Assembly (NCBI GenBank): GCA_001931905.2
Contig: MSJI02000518.1
Location: 1 to 35,230, forward strand
Direction: 5' to 3'
DNA: 35,230 nucleotides
Source of the DNA: Cladosporium sp. IMV 00045
Taxonomy: Eukaryota; Ascomycota; Dothideomycetes; Cladosporiales; Cladosporiaceae
The notes under the pieces were generated by a model, which did no database searches, was not told the origin of the DNA, and saw only the letters and a list, made by a program, of their open reading frames with translations. Of the stretch, positions 24,548-34,134 are shown piece after piece (within the stretch, counting starts at the first letter, position 1; every line of letters starts with the position of its first letter). The translations under genes were made by a program, and so were the position numbers.

Positions 24548-25414
24548 GCTGTCTGCTTGAGCTGGAGTGATGGTGTATTGGGAGCGAGAAGCCGTCGATG
24601 ATCGAGGTAGGGATGGATGGATGGATGTGGTGGTAGGTGAAGAGGTTGGTGTTGTTGTTGAGAAGCAATTTGAAGGTGGGAGACAACGTCCTGCAGCTCG
24701 TGGCATGTGAGGGAAGGAGCGAGGTTCACCGGTTTGAACCAGCTCGTCTGCAGGAAGGAGCGACCTTTGAGCCAAAGCGAGGCGTGAATCCAGGTGAAGT
24801 GATGGATCGTTCGACGCATCTTCGCTTCATTGTCACTAGTACTATTGATGTTGGAGATTAGGCTAATGAGATAGTCTGCCTGGCACATGTACATCGTTCG
24901 CGTACACCAAGGAAAGGTAGACTCACGTGTAGCCTGTGGTGAAGTCGATCTCACCCGGAGTGAGCTGGGACACGCTTGAATTTTACCTACGAATACGAGG
25001 TCGAGGAACCTACAAAGTCACCACGCGTAGAGAAGCATCATGTGAGGAGCGAAGAGGTTGATTTGTACATACACAGGTGCTAGCCTTCGCGAAACAAAAA
25101 GCAGGTGTCCCAATGCAAAACGTAAACGTTAAAAAAAGAAGTCTTGATTTAGAGAGAAAGGGCTCGGGAGCCGCAAAAAAGGTAGCCAAGTACAGGTATG
25201 AAGAAAGAGGTGATCCCGCTGAAAATGCCCAGTTGTTACCCCGGGAAACACATCACAGGGGGAGTGTCTTCCCTCGCGCTTTTCTCGCTGCCGAGCGGTC
25301 TATGGTTGGTATCGGTATATTGTTACAGGGTTTGTGTCAAAGTTGTGAAAGTGGAGAGATGAGGGTGGCGAGGTCGGAGAGATTAGGTCGAGGTCAAGGT
25401 CAAGCGAGAGTGCT
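24548..25414. other. Intergenic region: Stc1-domain gene leader/promoter and cytochrome c 3' flank
   Basis: 867 bp. A GGAT microsatellite lies close to the Stc1-domain start. Long minus-strand frames here (such as 24229-24954) are read-throughs of that gene's first introns and leader. The right part, 25080-25380, is the 3' region of the cytochrome c gene. Confidence 0.5.
24611..24626 (+). repeat. GGAT microsatellite (four units)
   Basis: Four perfect GGAT units, followed by a partial fifth G, 64-79 nt upstream of the Stc1-domain ATG (ATCC repeats on the coding strand). Probably in its 5'UTR or core promoter. No function is evident. Confidence 0.7.
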
Positions 25415-26055
25415 TTACGCGGTCTCCTCCTTGAGGAAGGAGATGAGGTCGTTGCGGTCCTTGGCCTTCTTGAGACCACCGAAGGCCATCTTGGTGCCAG
25501 GGATGTACTTCTTGGGGTTCTCGAGGTACTCGAACTGTGGCAAATTGTTAGCAAGGTGCGCCGATGAAAATGAAGACAGCTTTCGGCTGCTCTGAAGTGG
25601 TGGAGGAAATCTTACAAGAGTCTGCTCCTCCCAGACGACACCCTTCTGCTTGTTGGCGTCGGTGTAAGAGAAGCCCTCGACCTGACCGGACTGGCGGCCG
25701 AAGACACCGTGGAGCTCAGGGCCGATCTTGTTGCCCTCGCCGGCCTTCAGGGTGTGGCACTGAGCGCAGCGGGTCTTGAAGAGGTTGGCGCCCTTCTTAA
25801 CGTCACCTGAGGTGGGAAGTCAGTAATCGCTTCTGGAAAGAATGCGCCGTGGCGACGCGAGCTCGCGATGAAAGCGCGCGGCGGGATTGCTATTGATGAT
25901 AATGCGCTCGTGGTACCAGCGATCCGCCAGTCCATCTCTTGGAGCATCACCGCTCAATGCATCTCGCCGCGCGCCTCCTCCGTTGTACTCGTGCGTCCAA
26001 AACAAGCCAGGCGTGGCAGAGAGAACGTACCGGGAGCGAAGCTGTCCTTGCCCAT
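25415..26055 (-). CDS. cyc1: Cytochrome c
   Basis: Exons 26055-26031, 25806-25616 and 25534-25415 encode 111 aa. Introns are 224 bp (26030-25807) and 81 bp (25615-25535). The spliced N-terminus is [19 protein letters not shown]. The haem attachment motif is Cys22-Ala-Gln-Cys25-His26, and the distal ligand is Met88 in [13 protein letters not shown]. The central region [17 protein letters not shown] and the C-terminal helix [14 protein letters not shown] are textbook cytochrome c. It carries electrons from complex III to complex IV in the mitochondrial intermembrane space and is imported without a cleaved presequence, so the lack of one here is expected. Codons are strongly biased to C/G endings, fitting high expression. 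A CCAAT box 196 bp upstream fits HAP-complex control of respiratory genes. Identification is certain. Confidence 0.98.
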
Positions 26056-26245
26056 TGTGATAGATGTGTGAGGTTGTTGGGGTGTTGAAAGGTGGATAGA
26101 GGTATGAAGAGGCGTGAAGAAGTCGATGAGAGGTGTGGATGGGAAATAATGTGAGGGAGATCGAAGAAAGTCAGGTCCTACAAAAACCAGAGAGAGTTGC
26201 CATGCCCCCAGCAGATTATTGCGCACGGTCGATCTCCTTTCACCG

Positions 26246-26340
26246 CCGAGCCAATGAGAACGCCGCAATTCTCTTGCTGACCAGATCCCGTCTTTCTCCG
26301 AGGCCAAATTCCGCCACCCTCCGCCGACGCCGCAATTCTC
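26246..26340 (+). promoter_or_regulatory. Duplicated promoter module with CCAAT box upstream of cytochrome c
   Basis: A 14-bp direct repeat, ACGCCGCAATTCTC, occurs at 26260-26273 and 26327-26340. Each copy is preceded by CCGAG and a CCAA core: CCGAG-CCAAT (26246-26255) in the first, CCGAG-GCCAAAT (26298-26308) in the second. The first has a true CCAAT box at 26251-26255, 196 bp upstream of the cytochrome c ATG. The HAP/CBF complex is known to act on CCAAT in cytochrome c promoters of other fungi; here it is inferred. Confidence 0.45.
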
Positions 26341-26487
26341 CCAACAAACACAATCGCTCCCCCGGTTGGCAAGGCCGCTCTGTTTCCGGCAGTGAGGAAT
26401 CTCGTTATGGTAGCATCAAGGCGCTGTATAAGCATCAATGACACCTTTTTTGGTCCATAGCGACACATTAGAGCTCATGGAAAAAAT

Positions 26488-26524
26488 TGTTGCAGGCAAC
26501 ATCATTGCCGCATATCGCGGTAAT
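26488..26524. repeat. Two adjacent short inverted repeats
   Basis: TGTTGC-AG-GCAACA (26488-26501) is a perfect 6-bp-arm palindrome. Two bases later, ATTGCCGC-ATATC-GCGGTAAT (26504-26524) has 8-bp arms with one mismatch. They lie in an AT-rich part of the gene-poor region. Confidence 0.5.
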
Positions 26525-27620
26525 TTTTCGGTCATCGTGGCGTATAGCTAAAATTTGGCGTCAAAAGCAGGTTTGAAGCCAATCTCGGTCTACCATTCTT
26601 GCTTTCATGCTGACGTCTTGGATATGCTTGTGAGATGGCACTCTCTGCTTCTGGAACATGGCCGTTTGTTCGAGATGAGACATTATTGCCACCGGAAATA
26701 GCTGCATGACAGTTTGAGAGAGTAAATCATTGTGACCGAGATATTTCCAGTGATGGATCCGTTCTGGTCACGATACATCAAGGTATGCTCGCGACTTGGT
26801 GATTGTTCCCGTGACATGCAGAGAGTATGGAAATTGTACATTATTGCCATCCGTCCGAAGATTTGCGAGCTTGAGATACGAGGTCATCGTTCATATCGCA
26901 TCGCCCTGAGACCCTTACACAATAAATAGTGTACACAACTGGACCATCAGAATATGCTCGGTAATCGAGCTAAGATCGAACAACAACGCAGCAAGGCGTC
27001 AACACTCATAGCAAATGCTTATCCCTGACCCCAGACGCTGTTAAATCGCGTCGAAAAGCATCAGCAACGTTCAAGGGTAACCTCAATGAGCGACCGAGTA
27101 TATCATATCATTGACATATCTAGATGCACGCATTCGCCGCCGAAACCGTGGACGTCAAAAGCGAAGCTCTACATGCAAACCGCTTACAACGTGTACTTTC
27201 CGCATTTCTTTCTGTCGAAGGGATGGGGCTGTTTGACAGCCAGTCTCGATTTTCCGCAAATGAGGGCAAGAGGTCTCTGTATCTGGGTGCCAGCAGTGGC
27301 TTCTACACGATCGATCCTTTCTGGGAACAACGATATGTTGCGATGGAAAATAGTCGGCATGAGTTGGTCATTCGACAGTCGACATTTTGTCACGCTGTCG
27401 CGCCCAGGTAGGGCGAACATCCAAGTCACGACTGCCTCGATGATATGTGGTGGCCTAAGAATATGTCCTCGAATTCTCTACACGCACAAGCTACAGTATG
27501 CCCCAATGTTAGAGACGTCTTCACAGCCCTCCAGCCCAGACGCCCGATGCCCGTCTTCCCACTACTTTGACGTATAAATTGCCAAGTAGACCGTTCTCGG
27601 CCATTCAAGAAGGGCCAGAC

Positions 27621-27809
27621 TCGGAGGTCTGAGCGACAAGAATCGTCAGAACCGCTCCGCTGAGACGTCATCCGAAGAGAGCTTTCACTCAGTGTACATT
27701 AAGGATCTCCGAGTCTGAGCGACGAAGATCATCAAAACCCGCTCCGTTGAGAATCAAAACCCGCTCCGTTGAGACGTCAACTGAATAGAGCTTTCACTCT
27801 GTATACATT
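27621..27809 (+). repeat. Diverged tandem duplication of an 80-bp unit
   Basis: Unit A (27621-27700) and unit B (27708-27809) share the order GTCTGAGCGAC, then CCGCTCCG-(C/T)-TGAG, then ACGTCA, then AGAGCTTTCACTC, then TACATT. Unit B is longer by exactly one inserted 22-bp copy. Most substitutions between units are transitions (A/G or C/T). No coding content. Confidence 0.75.
27731..27774 (+). repeat. Perfect 22-bp tandem duplication inside unit B
   Basis: Positions 27731-27752 and 27753-27774 are identical. Each starts ATCAAAACCCGCTCC and ends GTTGAGA. The left unit A holds a single diverged copy. Perfect identity suggests a recent event compared with the 80-bp duplication. Confidence 0.9.
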
Positions 27810-30267
27810 CGTGGAAATCATGTGAGAGACGGCGCTGCAAATCATACCAAGCGTAGAGGTTGCGAGACGACGATGTCGATGTACTGGCGATCTCCAAGTA
27901 TGAACGAACTTTCAGTGCGGGATGCCTTCTTGGGAACGTGCGTGTAGCCTAGACTGTGACGGATTCGGTACGTGCCAGTGCTACTTCCACTTCAGACTGT
28001 CGAGGCGTACTTTATCGAGAGGAGTCATTGTTACTGACATGATTGGATTCGGCCAGTGCTGGTATTCGAGAATGTGTTGTGAGTTCTGACGTGGCATGTA
28101 GCTTCCCTTTCTATTGACTCACATTCCGCTTTCGAGGAGGGTGTGGCCAGACAAGCATTGGTGTTGTGCACCCGCGGGCACGGTTGGCTCTTCGCGGTTG
28201 TACGGTATCGAGTACCGCGTTACTGCTGCCTACGTGACGGCATGTGCGTGGACGCAGGCATTCAGGAGTATGGTGAGCACTCGAGGAGGTTTTCAATGAC
28301 TGGTCTAAGCAAGACACAGTTGAGAGCCATAGCAGTCGATAAGTATTCGAGTGCTGAGCACCAGGGAGTAGGAGCAAGATGATACAGGTGGTGTTGCCTA
28401 CATAGTGGTCAAACACCGCTGTTGCTGATGTTGCCTGTTTCAACGGTACTTTAGAACTCTGAGAATTTGCTGCATGCTGGACGTGTACATACGGATGACA
28501 CGGTGGACATGCCAACAAGACATGAAAAGTCGTTGGACGCCTGGGTCGAGTCAAGTCCTCTGCATCCGGTTGCCTCTTCGTGTGTACTGAATAATTGTTT
28601 GCCACTCCACGGTCGCTACATCCGGTCAGAGTAGGAGGCAGTGCGACGTTGGGTTCAGGGGATCGCGCGCAGCAGTATAACACATAAGTGTGGCCGCCGC
28701 CGTGTCACTCTTACCCGACAGCCACCCGTCGGGGCTGTGGTGCCACACCAAGCAGTGCTGCCCACGAGTGCCGGGACTTGTTGTCCGCAATCCCAGAGAC
28801 TCGGCGGCGAGTCCGCAGCGAGCAACTTGAGCACCGCAGACGCGATGCAAGCCATCATGGAATCGTCGTTGAAGTCGCAATAGATGTGTCCGTTCTTGGC
28901 GCTGCTATAAGGTACCGACGTCGTTGTACTTGCCTATCTGCAAGCCAGCGGGTCCGCCGGCGCGCGTACAAGTAGACTAGTATTTTTCTCTTCTCGCGGG
29001 CACTCTGCGGGCTAGTTCTCGATCGCTCGATTGTCTCTGGTTTCTTCTGTCTAGACCCAGCATGCAGCGACGCTCAGTGTTTCGGTCCGGAAAGTTTCAT
29101 GGCGCAGCTGTCTGCGCAGACAGCTGTTTCGAGCTTTGCATTTTTGCTGGGGTTGGTGACGACGATGCAGCAGCAGCAGCATTGTGAGAAGTACCTACAT
29201 ATGTTGTGACAAATGCCCGACGCTACACGGTTGATGAGATGGAAGTGGGCGCGGTCGCGTGCGTCGAGAGGCGCCCGGCCGCTTGTGCGTGAGATGCAGC
29301 TAATCGAGCTACTCTGGCAGGGTGGCGTAATAGCCGGCCTTGCCAGACGTGTAGGGCCATGTGAAGATGCACAGCACTCGTACAGAGGATCGTCCGAGTG
29401 GTGGAGGGGGCGCTTCGAAGGTGAGTGGTGTTCCTGACGGACAGGCTCGCCAGGCTCGACAGGGCCAGCGAGCTTTGAGAGCGGCGCTTTACACCTAGAG
29501 CAGAGGTGAAACTGGCGGTGAAGCGTATTGAATGTACTGGACCTACTGCTTCTCTCTGACGGCAGAGAGGAAGGCAGTGCGATGGTGAGGGTGATGATGA
29601 TGGATGATGGAACTGCGCCCGTTCGGGTGGCCCTCAGCGGTTTCTGGCGCTGTGTGAGCACTGAGCTGTGCTAATCGAGGGTGGAGGCGAATGCCCGTTG
29701 GCTGTGTTCCTCGCTGTTTATGCAGGACAGCGGCCGGGCACAGATGGGTGATGGGGGATTATTATGCAGCAGTCAACTGATCGCTGCGCCCAGCGCGCCT
29801 CACCCGCCCGCCTAGCCGGACTGCTCCCCTCGTGCGTCTTGTCTGATCAGTTCTTGTATCGTAAGGCAGTCGGTTGAGCGTCAAGTAGTCGTCGTCGTCT
29901 TCCCACACGCCCAGCTCCACTCTCTTGTGCTGTTTGATTAACCAAGGACCGCCGGTACGTGCGTCGCAGAGGTTAGAGCCCACGGAGCCTGCCAATCCAA
30001 CCCACTTGAGCCCGCGAGCCAGCCAGCGTCAATCCCCAAAAGCTGCTGCCCCTCATCTGAAAGCCAAACTGCCCGCCGTTCTAAACGTCCCGCCCGCCGC
30101 CTTATACTTGGCCTGCCTCTACCTACTACCTGCCTTGCTCACTACTACTTCACCTTGCAATACCCTCATTCTTCTCTGGGAGCCCTATTGCCGCTTGGAG
30201 CCTCACCCGGTCTGGATCTCTTCTTTCTTTCGGTCCTCCCTTGATGTGCCAGTGAGCACGGGAGAAC

Positions 30268-30294
30268 ATGCCGCACGGCCATGGCTTCCTATAA
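30268..30294 (+). other. Overlapping upstream ORF at the start of the 979-aa gene
   Basis: The ATG at 30268 opens an 8-codon frame (MPHGHGFL, stop TAA at 30292-30294) that runs across the main ATG at 30281 in another frame. Ribosomes starting there would pass the main start. Its effect depends on where transcription begins, which is unknown. Confidence 0.45.
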
Positions 30295-33273
30295 CGAATA
30301 CCACGATTTCTACGACTCACGATCCCGAGCACGCTCTCGTTCCCGCCCAGAGCCGCGGACTTACGACTCCGCTCGCAGCCGAGGGAGAGAGGATCCATAC
30401 CTCAGCCCTACCGTACCGTATGTAACACTCAATGCTTCTGTCATGTCAACATTGCTGACGCCATGTCCAGTCGACGATCGGACAGGTACTCCTACGACGA
30501 TCGCTATTCATACCCAGCACAATACTCCCAAAACCCCGCCAGGTCAAAAAGCACAGCTCGTTCGGTCATCCAGAAGCGACGATCATGGCCACCGGCACCC
30601 ATCGCGGAGAGCGAAGCTATATCCCTTGCAAGAGAAGCCCTGTCGAAGCAACCGCTTAGCGCAAGTGAAGAGGACGAGGCACCGTCGAAGGGCGTCATCG
30701 ATCAGGAACCCATCATTCAAGACGTACCGGAATTCATCGAAGCTCAAAAGCGTCAATCGATCCTCTTGTCCGACTCCGAAAAAGATGCATCTTCCGACAA
30801 GGGCATACCAACACCACCTACGAGCGAGGATGAAGCCTCCAGAGGCAGGTCGAAGCGGCCGAATAAATTGGCTCTCGACGTGAGCGATGTGGCACCGGAG
30901 TTTCAAAAGAGAGCACCGTCGACATACGCCTATTCTAGGGGTACTCCAGTCAAAGAAGATGTTGTTTCCAGTGGCACATTCCTGTCTCCGGATACTATTA
31001 CGCCACCAAACTCTGATTCAAGAAAACGGTTGGCGAATCGGTTTTCAACTGCTAGCCCGCCTTCGTCGCCCAGAAGAGACTCCGCTCGCTTGTCGCCTCG
31101 TTCAAGAAAAGGTCGAGACTACTTTACTTCAACCCAAGCGGATGAAGATGCAATTGCAGACGAATTGAGCGACACACCTCCGAGCTTAGGCAGACGGCGA
31201 TCGAAGTCATCACACAGACGCGGGAGAAGGCCGTCTGAGAGCCCTAACACGTCTGTTGTCGACTTTGCTTCCACTTCTTCCAATGCACCCCCTATCAGAA
31301 GGTCTCAGCTGGATTCTCGACGACAAACTGATACCGCAACGTCGCTACCGAAGCCGAGGATGTTTGACAAGTCTGTTCGACCTTCTCCTTTGATGGTCTC
31401 TTCTGCTCTAAGTGATCTCGATCAGCCTATGGCATCTTCAAACGGATACCCGCGCAGCGCCACCTTATCACCGTACGACTCCTTCCCGCCAGCCGCCCGA
31501 GACTCTCGCAACGCTTCACCGGCGTCTGTGAACTCGAGAAACCCTGCTTCCGCATCTTCGCAGCCGTCTCCAAGGGACCCTGAGATTGCGAGAGAAAGCA
31601 GTAGCGCGATCTCATCCGGTACACCATCTTTGTCGGGATCACGCCCCGTAACACCAACATCTGCGAATGGCCCCAGTTCCGGCCCTGTCAGAATGCCACA
31701 TGTCCCGCCAATGCCTTCAAGCGAGCTCGACTGGAGCTCACTGATTGCTGCGACTTCTGGTCGTCCGAGGACCTCTACAGGGAGGGCACCTTCTCGACTT
31801 TCGGCATCAATGCGCATGGATTCTGCGCCCGAAGTGCCAAGATACAATGCGATGGCCTCGCGTTCCGCGAGCGGTGGAGTGCCGTATCCCATGTATGATG
31901 AATCTGGAAGTCAAAGTCCCTCTTTGTCGTCGGATCGTGGCTATCAAGGCTTCCCATCAAGGCCGCAGACCTTGGAGATTCCTATCCAACAGGAAGCTAT
32001 GACTACTTCGCGAGCAGGATCTCCTGCTACCAGCAACTTCAACTTCCCTAATTCCTGTGGTCCCAGGCCTGGCCTGCCCATGCGGCACTCGTTCGCCAAC
32101 ACTTCGCCGGTGGAAGCCCGCTCCCCTTCTTCATTCACAAAACCTACTCGACCGGAGACGCCACGGAAGATCTCACTGACTGGCGTTCCTCCCACCAAAC
32201 AGGAAGCCGAGGATATGCTTGCCAAGGGGATGCCCGGTTGCCCTCGTCCTGATCCTATCGCTGGATATGACGACTGGTACACTCTTGTCGGATGCCCAAA
32301 TCTCGACTTCTGCCCGTACTGCATCGAAGATGTCTTTGAGCGAACAATCTACAGGAATTGCTTTAGGAGAGCCGTTCCCCGCTCGCTGAACACCAAAGTC
32401 CAATGCGCGTTTTCTACACCGTGGATTCGGCTTTCTTGGATTCTGACCCTTCAGCAGCGTAAACCCGACCTTGTTCTGATGCGTGATCTGGCAGACATCG
32501 AGCAAACTAGCGACCCATGCCCGGGCAGTGTGGAGGCTCTTCGCTCTTGGTATGGGCTTCGTGACCCCGATGGTCTCTTTGTGCGTGATTTCCAGATCTG
32601 CTACAACGACGTCCGCAAGATCGAGCGTCTCCTGCCAACTCTCAACGGTCTATTTGTGCGCCTTCCAAATCGCGCATCATACGAGAAGCGCCGATGTGCG
32701 CTGCGTACGGAAGGCAACCGTTTCTCGCTGTACTTGGATAAGATCCTCGACATGCACGATCGAGCCGTCGCGTCACGCAAGCTGCCGGACTCCATGTCCC
32801 TCATCAACCTGGTGGAACGCAAACTGCGCATCCGCGAATGCGAGCGTGACAACATGCTCCTTGGCGGCCTGTGGCACTTCAACCCCTCAATACCCGACTT
32901 CACCGTCTGCGAGGACTGCTACGAGGAAATAGTCGAGCCAGAAGTCAAGAAGGGCTCGGACGTGGCGCTGCGCTTCAATCGCACAGTCCAGCCCATCTAC
33001 GGCGAGGGCATTGGCACGTCTTGTCAGCTGTACTCGCGCCGCATGCGCAAAGTCTTCCGCACTGCGGTCAAGGAGAACGACAGCAAGTACCTAGCGCGCA
33101 AGGCCAAGGAGCGCCGCGATGCGGAGCTAAGGCTGCAGGAACGGTATCGCGAGGTGCTCAAGAGGGCGAGGCGGTTGGAAGAGAGGGGAGGCGGCAGCAC
33201 CGAAGAGGACGAGCGGCGTTTGGAACGGGATTTGGAAAAGATTTCGCGGGAATGGAAGGACATGTGGGAGTGA
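30281..33273 (+). CDS. 979-aa protein: disordered RS/SP-rich N-terminus, Cys-containing fungal C-terminal domain
   Basis: Exon 1 (30281-30417) and exon 2 (30471-33273), joined across a 53-bp intron (GTATGT, GCTGAC branch, TCCAG), encode 979 aa. I do not recognise a named family. The N-terminus has an Arg/Ser stretch, SRSRARSRSRPEPR, then Tyr/Arg-rich RRSDRYSYDDRYSY. Residues 60-610 are Ser/Pro-rich with many SP/TP sites and look disordered. From about 615 the sequence becomes ordered: EAEDMLAKGMPGCPRPDP, GYDDWYTLVGCPNLDFCPYC (CPYC at 660-663), CAFSTPWIRLSWILTLQQ, and LLGGLWHFNPSIPDFTVCED (CEDC at 859-862). The two CxxC pairs with flanking Cys suggest zinc binding. Residues 915-979 are a charged helix (RRDAELRLQERYREVLKRAR). 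No signal peptide or membrane segment. It may act in the nucleus or on RNA given the RS stretch, but this is a guess. An overlapping uORF sits at its start. Confidence 0.85.
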
Positions 33274-34134
33274 TGATGGGAACGAGATGTCTTGATGATA
33301 GAGTATACGTGGCCGCCGCAGTTTGGCGCCTCTAGATCTTGGGGACGGGATGAAAACCTTCATGATGAGACGATACCCTAGATATGATGGGATTGGATTG
33401 GAGCGCAAAAGCCCAACATGACATGAATCAATGAAAGTTTGCCCTCTACAATCGTCTACTCGATTCTCACTGTTCAAAGGCGACAAGCGTCTCATGTAGA
33501 TGAGTCTCTCGAGTCTGATGTGCCTTGCGAAGAGAATTCCAATGCATGAAGTTGCACTCAAGACATTCCAAAAATTCACGTGTCTCCACAAGCCCTGCTG
33601 GCTCAATGTCTCCAGCTGAAAAGGCCTCGAGAAAATTTACGATGTAGGCAGCTATGGTTTTTCCCAGCCCTCAACGCCCGACGGGCTCAGGAACGATTAG
33701 GAATATAGCGCCCGGACGAGCATGCCGAGCTCACGAAGAGCTCAAAGCATGCCGCCGCGTTTGGTCTGAGACCTGTCGACCAGAACGTCCTCACTTCGAG
33801 AAGCAGAGCTCCATACTCGTCGAACTGTCCGGCAGTCGACCGACAGCGTCCGAAAACGCGCCAGGACCGCCGGACACAGATCTGTGGTTGTAATAGTAAA
33901 AAGAAACCAAAAGCCAGACGTTCGCGACTCCGGGTGAAGTTTTGAAGCGCTGGGAGGCCGGTGCCAAGATTTATCGCTAGAGCCAAGGCGCTAGGCCGCA
34001 ATGAGAAGTGGATCTCGCACACAACTCTAGCGTGGAGCGGCAAACTTCGCAAGGTCTTTCTCGAACACTGAAGAGAGCCCACGACTCTCACGACTTCACG
34101 ACATCCTTTAATTCTCTACTAACCCGCAGCAGAG
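33274..34134. other. Intergenic region: 3' flank of the 979-aa gene and rpl3 promoter
   Basis: 861 bp without a supportable gene. Directly before the rpl3 ATG lies TACTAAC (34117-34123) followed by CGCAG (ending 34129), which looks like the 3' end of a 5'UTR intron. I could not find a strong donor upstream. Frames at 33127-33606 and 33687-34091 (-) look spurious. Confidence 0.5.

Larger units (their letters stand above)
26056..30280. other. 4.2-kb gene-poor region
   Basis: The left 400 bp are the cytochrome c promoter. The right 500 bp (from about 29760) are C/T-rich and look like the promoter and leader of the 979-aa gene. In between I find no ORF with a recognisable domain, no tRNA boxes and no transposase. 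The longest frames (28111-28683 -, 29074-29661 -, 27086-27577 +) look random in composition. Imperfect hairpins and a diverged tandem repeat are listed separately. A lncRNA or a decayed element could be present but is not shown by the sequence. Confidence 0.5.

Noticed and set aside
27124..27411. 95-aa plus-strand ORF with fairly natural composition, overlapping a 163-aa ORF in another frame
   Set aside because: No recognisable domain, no codon bias like neighbouring genes, and an overlapping frame of equal quality. Transcript data or an orthologue would be needed.
28111..29661. 190-aa and 195-aa minus-strand ORFs in the gene-poor region
   Set aside because: Composition looks random, with Cys/Ser/Pro clusters from simple sequence. 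No splice signals extend them and no domain is visible.
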